A stretch of DNA of 64,000 nucleotides from positions 31,970 through 95,969 of the forward strand of contig JADDOH010001547.1 in the NCBI GenBank assembly GCA_016648135.1. Reading direction: 5' to 3'. The notes beneath the pieces were generated by a model, which did not search any database, was not told where the DNA came from, and saw only the letters and a list, made by a program, of their open reading frames with translations. The stretch comes from Agrypnia vestita (taxonomy: Eukaryota > Arthropoda > Insecta > Trichoptera > Phryganeidae). Both the position numbers and the translations under genes were made by a program. This document shows, in pieces, positions 33,653 through 45,945 of the stretch (position 1 is its first letter; every line of letters begins with the position of its first letter).

Positions 33653-34609
33653 ATATATTAACACTAATATATGTTTTAAATGTAATTTTTATATTGCGTC
33701 ACTAGGCAATGCATTACATACTTGTCTCTGCTTACGAAGCTAAATCATTTAATATACTTTATCTGGCTGCACTCCTCGAGTAACTGTAATACGCCTCAAT
33801 AAAGAGGAAGTCCTGATCAGCGCGCATGACGCAGCCACAGGCAAGACGATGAACTCCAGGGCACAGTTGGTCGACTGATCTCTGATCGTCCGCGTGCGTG
33901 ACGCCGTCCACTGATTAATTATGGCCAATTTCAATTGAGTCCGTTGCAATTTGAATAAGCAGAAAAATATCGAGGAATATAAAAATAATTTAGTGTTATT
34001 GAACTGGTCGAACTGCAAAGGCCGAACTCGTAAGAAGGGTCAATTTGAAGTCAACTTCTGAAGTTAAACTAGGGTAACAAATGCATTTCTAAGATTTTAC
34101 GATTGTCAGACGCAGTGGCCTGCAGTAGACGCGTGCAAAAATATTGTTATTTATCGTAATATTTAAGACACATCGAAGAATGAAAAAAAAATGTCCCCAG
34201 ATAGTAAATGCCTGCTGGTGTAAGACATCAAACACTATACATACTTACAACAATATACAGACAAGATTATATATTAATGACGCTAGATGTATTGAGTTGT
34301 AAAAATCTGCACCGAGGATTGTCGATTATTTTATTGAGTTTCACGAAAAGGATTGAAATATGATGGGTTCGCTCTATACTAAGTGACTTTTTTAATATGT
34401 TAAATTTTTGGCCGATGTTGATGAAGATAAAAATAAATAATTGATAGAGGTTTTGATGTGGATAAAATCCTGGAAATATTTGTGGTAATAGAATGGAAGA
34501 AAAGTTTGGAAACCAAAATAACCCCCTCCCCCGTGAATTTTAAAATTTTGGAACAGAATGAATAAAACTCTCGAAATTTAAACAATCCCCCCCCAGTGAT
34601 TCTTTCAAA
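33653..34609. other. No gene seen
   Basis: AT-rich. Poly-C runs near 34520 and 34588. No feature beyond short spurious frames. Confidence 0.45.
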
Positions 34610-35055
34610 GGTTCTTATTGGCCATAATGGCATTCAGAGCACCAATTACTTTGTTACCAGCAGTCACTCTCCTTTCGATATCGTTCTCAGCCGAGCCCTC
34701 TCTACTAAAACATCCCAAGTACACAAACTCATTCACTTGTTCTAACCATTCGTTGTTAGCAATTACATCACACTTGCTCATTCTTTCTTCTCTCTCGAAC
34801 ACAATCACTTTTGATTTGCAGACATTCATCACAAGTTCACTCTGCACGCATACGTCGGACATCTTGGACACCGGGCACTGAAGATCAGCTTCGCTGTTAG
34901 CCACTAATACTGCATCGTCTGCGTATAGTAGGCAGGATATGATGAGCCCGTCCATTTTCGCTCCGACTTCTAGTTCCTTCAGTTCTTTCATACAATTGTC
35001 CATATACGGGTTGAAAAGCCGTGGTGACATTACGCACCCCTGTTTGATGGATAGA
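34610..35055 (-). pseudogene. RTE-type reverse-transcriptase palm fragment
   Basis: The minus strand is open for 141 codons (34605-35030) and begins with the conserved QGCVMSPRLFN phrase. The catalytic CLLYADDAVLVA motif follows about 34 residues later, then a KSKVIVFERE segment, NEFVYLGCF and a DIERRVTAGNKVIGALN end. This is the palm-to-thumb part of an RTE-clade ORF2. It is truncated at both ends; upstream continuity is lost by 35060. A small deleted relative lies at 1875-1950. Confidence 0.85.
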
Positions 35056-35718
35056 CCAAGGCAATGAAAAGTTTCTTAAGAAACGATCGAAACATTCGTG
35101 AACTCGCGTGTAAACAGAATCTGACAGCCGACAAGAATTCAATACGGCTTCATTATTGAGAAGTTCTTTCTAAAAAACGTGTGCATTTAAAAAAATCCAA
35201 GTATCTGCCTACTTTCATGTTTTATCCATTTGCATTCAAAAGTTCCGAAACTATACAACTTCGACATCCGCATTGAATGGCGAATGAATAAACGTGGTCT
35301 TGTTTTGAAAATGAATATCTGACAATCGCGCCTAAAAATCCATACATAAATAAGGCTCTCTGGTATATTCGTTGTCCCGTTTCCTTGACTGGGTATTTTG
35401 GCTTAAAAGTCTGCAGCTCCCTGGTATAGATTAATCGGGAGTGATGAAAGCGCTCACGTTTCTCATTTTTACTGCTGTCCACTTTCAGTAGGTGAATTTC
35501 GGTACGGACTTATCGGATTAAAGTGTGTAAGCAGATATCGTATTGCTGGTCAATAATACACTCAGGGGCTGCAGACTTGCGGCCAGCGCCAATACTGGTC
35601 GTGGCCTCAATTCCGGATTACGACCACCAGCTCGGGTCCGCTCCACTGTTCACATTCCTCGGAGCTAATGAATACAGTTTTTCCGAAATGTACCAACGGC
35701 CAACGATACCCAGTCCTT
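35056..35718. other. No gene seen
   Basis: Mixed composition. A 65-codon plus frame (35523-35720) has no recognisable motif and leads directly into the tandem array. Confidence 0.4.
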
Positions 35719-36203
35719 GACGAGAAACGAGCAAACTATGTACAGATTGAATTTAAGTTAAACGTATCTGACTAGCATAATGACGATTTTGAAATGACAT
35801 TTGACGAGAAACGAGCAAACTATGTACAGATTGAATTTAAGTTAAACGTATCTGACTAGCATAATGACGATTTTGAAATGACATTTGACGAGAAACGAGC
35901 AAACTATGTACAGATTGAATTTAAGTTAAACGTATCTGACTAGCATAATGACGATTTTGAAATGACATTTGACGAGAAACGAGCAAACTATGTACAGATT
36001 GAATTTAAGTTAAACGTATCTGACTAGCATAATGACGATTTTGAAATGACATTTGACGAGAAACGAGCAAACTATGTACAGATTGAATTTAAGTTAAACG
36101 TATCTGACTAGCATAATGACGATTTTGAAATGACATTTGACGAGAAACGAGCAAACTATGTACAGATTGAATTTAAGTTAAACGTATCTGACTAGCATAA
36201 TGA
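35719..36203. repeat. Tandem array, 84-bp unit, 5.8 copies
   Basis: Units start at 35719, 35803, 35887, 35971, 36055 and 36139, each beginning gacgagaaacgagcaaac and ending gaaatgacattt. The last unit stops after 65 bp. I could see no difference between copies, so expansion or homogenisation is recent. The period is exactly 28 codons, but stops occur in all plus frames, so it is not coding. The sequence outside the array is single-copy here. Confidence 0.95.
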
Positions 36204-36754
36204 AAAGATTATTATTATTAATTTTAATGAAACAACTTTGTATTAATTACTTAACTAGAAACTCTACATCTACCGGTTTCGATACCGCTGTACCTTCATC
36301 AGGACGGACGCAAACCAACTTTCCATTATCTGTTCCAGCAAACAAATCAATTTTTGAACGGGGGCGTGGCTACAGCTGTGGTGGGGGTAATTGAGAAGTG
36401 GACGCCGAAATGGGGAATACGTCAAGTAACGGGCTAAGTATTTGTGCATATTATTACATTTAATTAATATAATTCTTATCAAAGATGTAGGAAAATCCTG
36501 CTTCAGAAAACCCCTTCAAAGATATGGAACAGATCAATATCCAAAGTGATATACCTAGTTCAGCATAGCTGAATTCTATAATAATTTATATTAATTAAAT
36601 AATAATCCCTGTGTGGACAAATCCAGTAATTGTGTTCTCAGAACATATATATAAAAATATTTTTAAAATATGTACTGGTCTATAAGAGGAGTTAAATTTT
36701 AAATATTGATGATTTTCAGGCGTTTTCTAGTGTATATCTATACTCGTATATAAA
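36204..36754. other. No gene seen
   Basis: AT-rich. The stretch accggtttcgataccgctgtaccttcatcagga near 36270 resembles ends of insect non-autonomous elements, but no partner repeat is visible. Confidence 0.4.
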
Positions 36755-36910
36755 GAGGTAAAGTTTGTAAGTTTGGATGTAGGAGGTAATCTCCGAAACT
36801 ACTCATCCGATTTCAAAAATTCTTTCACCAATATTTAGAATGGACTGTCTGGGTGGATATAAGCTATACGAGTATATTATCCCGTTAAAATAAAAGGGCT
36901 TTTTGTGGTG
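36755..36910 (+). repeat. Dispersed insect repeat (unclassified)
   Basis: The order gtaaagtttgtaagtttggatg, ccgaaactactcatccgatt, aattctttcacca, gtggatataagctatac, cccgttaaaataaaagggc is a pattern I recognise as a frequent repeat in moth and other insect genomes. No second copy is in this window and I cannot name the family. Confidence 0.45.
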
Positions 36911-37370
36911 ACCTATTTTACAACTAAAGTCAACGAAAAAATGGTCAGGCGACTTGTTTTTTACGAACGCTGCCTTGACGGTAAGAGATTTTTAAATACT
37001 TTCTGTAGAGAAGTTGTAGAACTCAAAAAGTTCGTAACGACATATATCTTTAAGTTAAGGTTAATATATAAAATTGATAAAATATGACTAAAAGTTACAA
37101 AAAAATCTACGCTTTTGAAGCCGCGTGGATAAACTAGTGTTAAATAATTAGGAAAAATATCGTATAGGTACATTAAACATAATATTGATTAATATTCCAC
37201 TTTAAAAATATAGAGGAATCATTACCAGCTGCGAAATCTATGTATACTGTTGCATGAGAAAAGACTGTAGATGTCACTAGCAACGAAATACGCGGGAGGT
37301 TCCCAGAATTGGAACATGTAATATACATCTTTCAAACATTTTGATAATGTGTGGATGTTCTTACAATGGA
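36911..37370. other. No gene seen
   Basis: AT-rich; short frames only. Confidence 0.4.
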
Positions 37371-37480
37371 ACCGGTGAACGTTGCGTTGTGCAAAGTGAT
37401 CACTTAAGCCAGCTATAAGAGCCTTCAATACACGTCTTTCGTATAGCTCGTCTCTGTGAGACGTCTACAATTCATCTTGG
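37371..37480 (+). repeat. Family B repeat
   Basis: gttgtgcaaagtgatcacttaagcc and tcgtctctgtgagacgtctacaattcatct match 14331-14462. The middle is shorter here. Confidence 0.65.
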
Positions 37481-38084
37481 CTGCAATACTCTGTTTGGCG
37501 GTCATCGAAACCAGGTTCGCTGAGAAGCAGCATTGTGTACCCGCGCCAGGATAACCGGTTTCGGCGCAAAAAGATGTTCTGCAAGATGCACTCCTCGAAC
37601 AATATCCGTTAAAGTGCACGTTACGTTGTCGTTAAACCATAATACAGCCAATAAAAGCCAACATAACTTTTTTAAATCGTTACCAAGTCTGTTAACGTCA
37701 TCCTATCATCGCATAAATATGATATGAAATCGGTATAAAAAAAAAACGAATACAAAAATTGGATTCTTGTACACATTCACAATGTTTTAAATTTTACTGA
37801 AAAACAGCGAAAAAATTGATACTTGCAAGAAGAAAACAGCCGAAACAATGCAGTAGATATCCACGCTCTTTTTTTGTTGTTGAAAAATATGGAATCAAAA
37901 ATATTTTTTTATAATTACCTAATTAAAAATTACAAATCTTTATAAGTCATAATGGAAATAACGTTACGAGCTGAAAATAGTCACGTTAACTTAGAAATAA
38001 AATATTACGACGCCAGAGCCCACAATTCGAGAAATTTGCTGCTTGATACAAACTTTCCACCATATAATTAAGATCAACTGACTA
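37481..38084. other. No gene seen
   Basis: Mixed then AT-rich; nothing assignable. Confidence 0.4.
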
Positions 38085-38190
38085 ACTTAACTAACTAACC
38101 ATCACGACGTTTCTCGCAGGGGTAGGCAGAGAGGATAGATCGCCACATTGGCACACCACTTTGGCTTCGGATACATTCATACATTTTTTC
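38085..38190 (-). repeat. LINE/SINE 3' tail, family D, copy 2
   Basis: Inverted copy of the end at 52192-52345: taactaactaaccatcacg tail, gcaggggtaggcagagaggat, then tggcacaccactttggcttcgg..acattcatac. Confidence 0.65.
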
Positions 38191-38221
38191 ATGCTTGTTC
38201 TAAGGGCCATCCTCTAATATT

Positions 38222-38477
38222 TGTGGGGTATAAAAGCAAAGGCAGCAATATCCAAAAACTAAATATTTTTGAATGCAGTTACCGAGGATAACTAATTTAG
38301 AGTGTATTGAATTATAAATTTTATGTATCTATCCCTTCCAAAATCATATTTCCTTTAAATTTATAGACTATATATTTCTTATAAAATCTTAATTTGGTAA
38401 ATTCTAAATTAATAATTCTCACTGACTGCATAAATTTTTTTTTGGATATTGCTGCCTTTGATTTTATAACCCACACA
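38222..38477. mobile_element. Foldback/MITE element
   Basis: Arms tgtggggtataaaagcaaagg / cagcaatatccaaaaa and the inverted right arm (38440-38477) agree over about 37 bp with few mismatches. Weaker pairing continues inward (taatttagag). Total about 256 bp, no coding. Confidence 0.75.
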
Positions 38478-39929
38478 TGATCTCCAAAATGTATGGAATA
38501 AAACTATAAAAAAGTAATGAACGAATATTGCTTCGAATGACTTGAAAATATGCATATGAGGGCGTGTCAAAAATTACCAACACATTCACCTTCTGCGCAT
38601 GCGTGCTTAGAGTTGTTATAACTGCGTGTGCGAAATTCGATTCCGATCGCGTCATTTTCCTTTCGGTTAAATTTTTTTGGTTTTCCAGAAACGTTTCAAT
38701 TATAGGTAGGTTAGATAGAAGCTTTCGACGGAAATAAATTAAACAGACCAAAATTTGACGATAATTTATATGATCAATGTGGCATCTTTGGGAAAGCTAT
38801 CATAGTTGTTTCGTGTGTTAGCGGTAAAATATTTTAAAATATTTTCATAAATGATTTATCTTATTTGTTTTAATTTGTTAGATGGTCCGTATTATTTGTA
38901 TAAAACGACTCTGCTGGTTGGTAACCAACCGAAAACAGATAAATATTTACAGTTCATAGTATGTTATATCAGATAAGTTAGGTTAGGCCAGGTTAAGTCT
39001 GGTTTGATTGGGTTTTTTTCATTTTAAAAATATTCAAAATCACCACGGACGAGCGTGACGGCTAATCGTCTCATATTTTATCAATTTAAATGACTTAATT
39101 ATGAGATAACTTATTTTCACCTGCACTCGCGTGATAGATGGGAATCTGCATCGGGAAATGCAATCTCAATGTATTGATTGATGATAGGTATAATAAGAGA
39201 ATTTGAGTCTGTCTTTTGAGTCACTGAAAAAGATTTCAGTGACTCAGAAGCAGGACACGACTAGTTGCTAGGGTTGAATCGTACAATTTTAAAAAATCAC
39301 AGGTTAGTTGAGGAACGCCTGTCCAATATATAATTAAATCAAGGGAATCGTATATCAAATCAAATATCCCCAAAAAAATAAACGAAAACAAGTGATTTAT
39401 CGCGCAAACCAAAAATTTTTCACCATCCTTTCAACACATTGTGTAAAAAATATACATGATGTCTCGTAGCTAGTAGCAAAAACTTCAGGAAAGTCTTCTT
39501 CAATCAGTTTCGAATAGAAAATGTTCTTTGCACGTCGGGTAAAATGTCAAAAGTTAAGGAGACAAGCGACATAAATGTTTGCATTTTTTTCTCAATATTT
39601 CTGACTCTAAGTCTCTGCTGAATTCAAGGGCGAAGGATCTTGGGAAGGCCAACAATAAGTTGGAGCGACAACGCCCCCGAAGACATATCGTACCTGTAGA
39701 GGTAAAAATCACTAACTGCAATCTAGGCCAAAACAAATATGAATACAAACATTCATATTTATTCTATCTCTACTCCAGAAAATGAATTTTCCGTGTCTAT
39801 TTATATTAATTTAGTGGTAAACTTATAATATGAGTAATTTCAATAATTTTAATAACATATTTTCAATGTTTAAACCTCATTATCTCAAAATCTCTCCAAT
39901 ATGACTAAGTGAGTTTTACCTCAAATGGG
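38478..39929. other. No gene seen
   Basis: AT-rich. It includes a short perfect hairpin at 39213-39250 and two imperfect TTAGG-like words near 38978. Short frames near 39554-39785 have no domains. Confidence 0.4.
39213..39250. other. Small perfect hairpin
   Basis: GAGTCACTGAAA, loop AAGA, TTTCAGTGACTC give a 12-bp perfect stem. It extends to about 17 bp with one wobble pair. Too short for a typical insect microRNA precursor. Confidence 0.6.
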
Positions 39930-40065
39930 ACGACATGTACCTTGGAGATTCAGAACTGGAGAGAGTTGGCCACAGGACCGAGATGAGGAAGGAAGACTCT
40001 TGAGGAGACCAAGACCCACCAGAGGTTGCAGAGCTGACGGTGATGATGTTAACAAAGATGAACTG
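39930..40065 (+). pseudogene. RTE-like LINE tail
   Basis: Ends like 29880-30295: a SWPQDRDEEGRLLRRPRPTR-type phrase, then AGAGGTTGCAGAGC and gatgatgtt. Only about 45 codons remain and the frame is shifted upstream. Confidence 0.6.
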
Positions 40066-42171
40066 GAGTGCAAAATTTCACAGTATTTAACAAGAAAAGT
40101 ATTCAACCGAGGCACACTTTCATATATAATTCTGCGAAATATTTCCTTTCAACAAAACAGGGAGAGGCACGGAACGATGTATTTTGTTATGGGGTTTATG
40201 ATGGGAATATGACATTTTCCATAGAGGCATCACCGCGGGGTATTATGGCATCCACATGGGAGCAGAACAAACACCCCCTAGACGCTTTTCATACCCTTGA
40301 AATCAAATAGCCTATTAATACAACACGCAGGGAAAGAATTTTTGGTCGTAACTGCTTATGATAGTAATAAAGATATCAAATCGAAATCACTTCACGGATC
40401 ACAAGAGCAGATTGTGAAATTATGTAACGCAATTAAAATTAACCATTTTATATTATAAAATATTTATTATATCACCGTTATCTATTAATTCAAATCTGAT
40501 CTGCAAAGATTTAATTATATTAATTTTTATTTGTCTAGAATATTCGAGAAAAATGATTGATTTTGATTGTACATGAATATTTATTAGTACTGTGTATAAT
40601 AGGATTATAGGATTAGGTATAATTATTATATACATAATAATAGTTTCAAAGATTTAAGAACTAGATCTTATACATATTCATATACCGACACTATTTAATA
40701 AAATGTCTAATACAAATTACATATTTCAAATCACCAAATCCTTTTTATAAATAATTATCTTTTAAATATATTTTCAAATTAGTTCCCAATTAGTTACTTA
40801 ACTCCCATACAATTTTTTTTTGTTAATGTATATACATAGGTACATCCAATTTTAATTTTTAGTAAAATACAGAAACACGTTTATTATTCAAAAATATAGT
40901 GGTTTTATTCAAAGTGTTTTCTTTTTAATAAATAATAATTAATAAAAATGTACTTTGTTTTCCCCACTTATATATTGAAAATATCAACATGCTACAGGGC
41001 CAATGGTCAATTATTTTTTTTATATTTTGATTGTCTATACAGTTAACAATAATTAAGCAAATACAAAGAATGGCAAACATAAAAAAATAATAGGTTTTCA
41101 CTGGTAGTGACAAAATATCGTATTTGCGTGATGTACATATAATGATATTGATAAAACTATACTTTATAATTGATATAATGAAAAATAATAACATATATTT
41201 TATTTGAAAAATAGATCAGAAAGCAAGCGTCGTACATCAGTAGGGTTATTTATAAATAAGTTTAAATTATACTTTTTTGTGAGTGCACTGTTGCAAGTTC
41301 GCTACAAGCATGAGTTTCGCCTGTAGTTTGTAGAAACAAGGGAAGTAAAAAGAAGAGGGTTGATTCTCAGAACTTTGGGAGGAACATTGATCAAGAGCCT
41401 GGATAATAATTCAGGACAATCGAGAGGTAGTGGGTGATGTTTTTGTTTATTATTATTGTTGGGGATTAGCATTTTTGCTGAGGATCTTGGAAGCAAAGTA
41501 AACACTACATTCGGTGCCCTGCCTGCTGCACTAGTATGTTACTACATTAACGTAGAGAGCGGATTTCCGGTTCAAACAAAAAATATCACGTTCGATATTC
41601 ACCTTGATTCAACAGATTATCACAATAACGTCTTCACGAGGGCGGGATTTGGTGAAGATAACGGATCCACGAGGAACAGACGTGGATAGAAGCAAGATCA
41701 CTGATTTTGAATGATTGATCGTCTTTAAAGAACCAGTTGTCATTTAGATTGATTCAATTGGTCGGGATTTATCGACAGTGTTAATCTCCCCTTATTTATA
41801 ATAATATGTAAAGTTAAATCCATACCACGTGTTTGTAGTAATGATGTTATAATAGATAGATAAGTACATTTTTACCTCTGCTGCGTTATATTCTCGCTTT
41901 GCTTTTTTGTGTACTTTTTCTTGATGCTCTCAGGGTGTCCCTGTTTGTTTGTGAATTTTTTTCAACCGCTACGTTTTGACTATTCTTGCAGCGTACGCAC
42001 GGGCACAAAAAGTATGTAAACAAAAAAATAATAAATAATAATTAAAAATGTAGGCGTGATATTTATTCGTGTTTCCATACAGTTTTCGCGGTATGCCGCC
42101 AAACAGTGAACACAGGAATCAGTCAAACACGTGTGCAGAATCTTGGCAGAAAGTACAGAGGCTTATTATAT
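40066..42171. other. No gene seen
   Basis: 40400-41280 is extremely AT-rich with no signal. 41290-41700 has a 77-codon plus frame (41456-41689) with ordinary composition but no recognised domain. 41700-42170 is unassigned. Confidence 0.4.
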
Positions 42172-42330
42172 CTCTTTCCACTTGAGAAAAAACAATCGAG
42201 TTAGTGTGTGTAAGCCGTGCATACGAGGTACATTGTTGGTGTTTATACCCGAAAACATCAATACAACGAAACAATCTACGTTGTACGCTGACTTACGTAT
42301 AACTCGATTGTTTTTCTTAAATGGAAAGAG
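42172..42330. mobile_element. Family H foldback, complete
   Basis: ctctttccacttgagaaaaaacaatcgagtta at the left is mirrored by taactcgattgtttttcttaaatggaaagag at the right, and the inner halves also pair (tacattgttggtgttt / aacatcaatacaacgaaacaat). Total 159 bp. The left arm is repeated at 29770-29878. Confidence 0.75.
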
Positions 42331-42697
42331 GTCTACGTGCCGTGTTTAAAATGTGACTCGCGAGATTAAGTTGGGAAAAACAATACAAAAATTTTAGTCA
42401 ATAATCGATCAATCCTCATCGGAATCTAAGACAAATCTTATCTCGATAATTAACTTTTTAAAAGCATTGTTTTTTTAGATTTAGAGCCTCAAAACAACAA
42501 AAACATTTTTTTTTTTGATTTTTGAGTGCATATTTCTGTGGGCGAAAGAACATCTGAATGAGACAAAAAATGCAGATTTTCAGGAGAGCCAAAATAAAAT
42601 TTGGGAATTTCGTTTGTATATATGTTAAATGTGTCTTAAAACCTTTGTTATTTGTATCTAATTTTTGCATCTATATTTTTGTTTTTTTCTCTTCGGT
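42331..42697. other. No gene seen
   Basis: AT-rich; a 70-codon minus frame (42458-42670) is low complexity. Confidence 0.4.
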
Positions 42698-43032
42698 GGA
42701 GCCTGTAGCCGCTAGGAGATGCGTCCCCAGGTGGCGGATAGGGGAAAGCTCGCCAGATATGGAGGGCAGGAGGGAAATAAAATACCTCTCGCAGACCAAC
42801 AGGCAGTAGCGTCTGACCCATAATGGGCGGCTACAAACAGCGTCTGTTCCCTATGTTAAGGGCGACTGATTTCAAAACTCACCAACCCGCAACTGGCAGG
42901 CGTGGTGTTTTAACGCCAAACCCCTTCCAAATGAAATGAACCCGAATTCCAAAACAAGGAAGGGAAGGTATAGAAGAGGCCTATATCCAGCAGTGGAGAG
43001 ATGAAGGCTGAAGAAAAAGAGAAAAAGAATAA
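42698..43032 (+). mobile_element. Internally deleted RTE-type element
   Basis: The left part (ccgctaggagatgcgtccccaggtggcgga..gggaaagctcgccagatatgg) resembles 5' leader sequence of insect RTE-type elements, as I recall it. Directly after it, at about 42951, comes the 3' end shared with 5083-5292 and 31618-31822 (gaagaggcctatatccagcagtgga, GAA-rich tail). The whole of ORF2 is missing, so this is a short non-autonomous derivative. Confidence 0.6.
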
Positions 43033-44743
43033 GTTTTGTTTTTTTTTGCACAAGAACGTTGAACCAAGTTGACGAATGTCATTGTTTTTTTGCCAAAATT
43101 TTTCAAATAATTAATAATGTCATTTGTCCTTTTTGAAAAAATAGTCGCATTTTATTACATTTATAGATTCATCTAATTTTAGACATAGACTCATCTAATT
43201 TTTCCTTGCTAGATATGTATCATATAAAGAACAGCTCTGCATACTTGACTCAAAACTCGATTTTATTGACTCATTCGGTTGTTCCTTTCGCCAACAGATT
43301 TGACAACAACCCCAATGACAACAAAATTTTGGTCACCGTCAACCTCTTCAAGTGTTGGCAGTGGACGTCAGGCGTACTCGCTCCGCTAGTTGGCAGGATT
43401 TCAAAATGCATAATCCTATCAAAACTCCACCAAGCGAAAACAAACGACACTATTTTTTGAGAGAAACTCGCCTGGACTTGTCTTTCTGCTCGATCTCCTT
43501 TGTCTTTCTATTAAAATATCATTTGGTTAAGTTCGTTTAGAACCGAAAAATGGACACCTAAGTGTCATTAGCAAAAAAAAACTATCGAAAACGACACCCC
43601 GAGCTCTTTTGTTATACATTTTGAAAACAAAGACATCGAACGGCACGAATTATTGGCACTTACTTGCATTTACATACATTTCAGATAAAAATAAGTAAAA
43701 TAACAGGTTTGTTTGGAAGAAGCTTCTAGAAACGCTATTTATCGAATGATTTTATAAATAAAAACAACAACATGGTGATATAATTTAATGTAAAACTGAA
43801 AGACCAAATAAATTGTTTAAAACGATACAACGAGAATATAAATATATTTTTATGTTAAAATAAAAAAAAATAATAGTTGATCCATTAAGAGCCAGTGACC
43901 GCCAGTTACGTTATAGTATCAAACCTGAAATATTTTCTGTACATGTACACTGTAGTAGGTGAGTTTGGATATTATGACATTTGAGCTCGGGAGATTTTGG
44001 CAGATAACTGGTAATACAGGTACAAAAAATGTATAAGTAAAACGTAAAAATAACAAACCCGAGTTTTTAATATGCTTAACGGGTTAGTACTATATAATCA
44101 TATTAATGATTACCAGACGCTGGTCATTTCTTCCGTCAGACGTATTGAAGTTGCATAAATATTCGTGTCATTTACGTTATAGTGACAAATCTGAATTTTA
44201 TATATTTTATTCGGGCCACTATTTATCATGTTTAGTTTTTTTTTATTTATTTATTTTTAGTTATTTAATATTGGCCAAGTATTACTTTTTTAAATCTGGC
44301 AGTCGCTGGCTCCCACTCTAGATATTTCGAGTAAGGTTTAAAATATTAAGGGTGGTGTGAGGCAAGCGGCATCGTTATATATTTTGTTCATTATCAGGTG
44401 TAATGTTGAGTCATAAATAGTAAACAATTTAGTGAGGACGCGGAAGCCAGTAGTTTGTTGTGTTCTAAAGGAAACGAAAATTTTTACGATTTTTGTTCAT
44501 GCTAAAAAAATATGAAAAAACCATGCAAAAAAACAAAATATTTTTGCATATTTACTCACTTGTAATGTAAAATTCTAATGCTGTATTAAAAGATAATATT
44601 TTTATACAGGTATATTCTGTATCAAGTTACCATTTGTTAAGCCTGTAGCTAGAGCTAGAGCCTAGCGACCAGGGAAATTTAATACGCCTTAAGTCAACAC
44701 ATTGCTGACCTGACATATTAATGTTTAATTTATTATACATATA
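43033..44743. other. No gene seen
   Basis: AT-rich DNA; frames at 43206-43540 and 44106-44321 have no recognisable domain. Confidence 0.4.
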
Positions 44744-44945
44744 TAGGGTTATTTGGAAAAAAAATAATAACCTTGCGGGACTATATTCCTGCCTTGATTA
44801 CGAGTCAATAATGTTCAAGTAGGCATGACCTAATATATATAGGTATATATAATATTAATAGTTATGGAGTTATGCAATATCAAAATTTGCATTTTTTTTT
44901 CAATATTTCTGATTTATTTTTTTACAAAACTATAAGATGAATAAG
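44744..44945 (+). mobile_element. Family J foldback, left arm only
   Basis: tagggttatttggaaaa, ataaccttgcgggactatatt / cctgccttgat and agttatggagttatgcaatatc match the left arms at 51960 and 52806. No inverted right arm follows. Confidence 0.7.
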
Positions 44946-45411
44946 AGTGCTTATTTTTTTTAGTTAATACCTTAGAAATAATAGAATAGCAGCTTATGCC
45001 AATTTTTCCCAGATGTGGAAATCTAGCATCTTTTGACCGAATTCTTCCTACTTGACATTTCTTTTCCTACTTTGAGTTAAATCTCAAGCTTGAAATTTAC
45101 ACTGAATTTGGCTAATATAGAGAACTTTTATATGTGTGATTTTCAGTTTTTCATCTAGTCCCCCAACAGAGATAGATAATACACGTGAAAAACAGAAAAA
45201 ATTCAAAAATTCAGTTTCAAGGGGGTGTAATTTTTAAAAGGTAAGCTACTCACCATTGATATTTTATATGTAAAGTAACTATACTTTTATATATAAAAGC
45301 TGAGAAAAAAAGAGGCTAACAAACTATTCCTTCTTTAGAAATTATCCTACAAAAATTGAATTTTGAAAGGAGTACACGGAAAAAAAACATATTCGGTAAA
45401 TTAAATGATAA
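44946..45411. other. No gene seen
   Basis: AT-rich; no feature. Confidence 0.4.
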
Positions 45412-45523
45412 CTTTGTTTATTTTCACTATTTGCTTATATCGATTAGAACGTTTTCGATGCCAACGCTTCATCTTCAGTAATGTTACTAATCTTCTTCCT
45501 CTACAAATAGTGAAAATAAAGAA
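45412..45523. repeat. Short inverted repeat (22-bp arms)
   Basis: ctttgtttattttcactatttg and its inverse at 45502-45523 differ at one base. The 68-bp middle contains ttttcgatgccaacgcttcatcttcagta, a style seen at ends of other insect repeats. Confidence 0.7.
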
Positions 45524-45885
45524 AGATATATTTTTTTTTTAAATCTAAAAATCAAATGTTTTGCGCCCACCCATAAAATAATACGAGAAGAATATTGGTT
45601 GTTATGCAAAAAATTGTTATGTCAATATTGGATACGCGATTGGAAACACTCTTGGAAGTCTGGAAAACAGATCCATTACTTTGAGCACAAAAAAAACGTC
45701 TAGTTGTATTTCTTGTTTTTTTTCATACGCTTCTTCGGAGTGGAAACATGCACATTATTAAGGCGATCGTCTAGCAATGCAATGTGGATCTACAAAAGAA
45801 TATTCAAAATAATCTGGATGAACAGAGTTACGAATGAATAATGGATTTTGTCCCTGGGGGTACCATCATAAACCAAGATATATCA
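45524..45885. other. No gene seen
   Basis: No supported feature. Confidence 0.4.
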
Positions 45886-45945
45886 TGGATGTCTCATAGA
45901 GACGAAGCTATTTCACATGGGAAAGTAGGTAACATTTTTTCATAC
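45886..45945 (-). repeat. Family B repeat, short copy
   Basis: ggatgtctcatagagacgaagctatttcacatgggaaagtaggta matches the inverted family B form at 6101-6155. Confidence 0.6.

Noticed and set aside
35719..36203. Protein with 28-residue repeats, or a CRISPR-like array
   Set aside because: Stops in all plus frames rule out a repeat protein; repeats are directly adjacent with no unique spacers and the genome is an insect's.
39213..39250. microRNA precursor
   Set aside because: Stem of at most 17 bp with a 4-nt loop is too short for a normal precursor.
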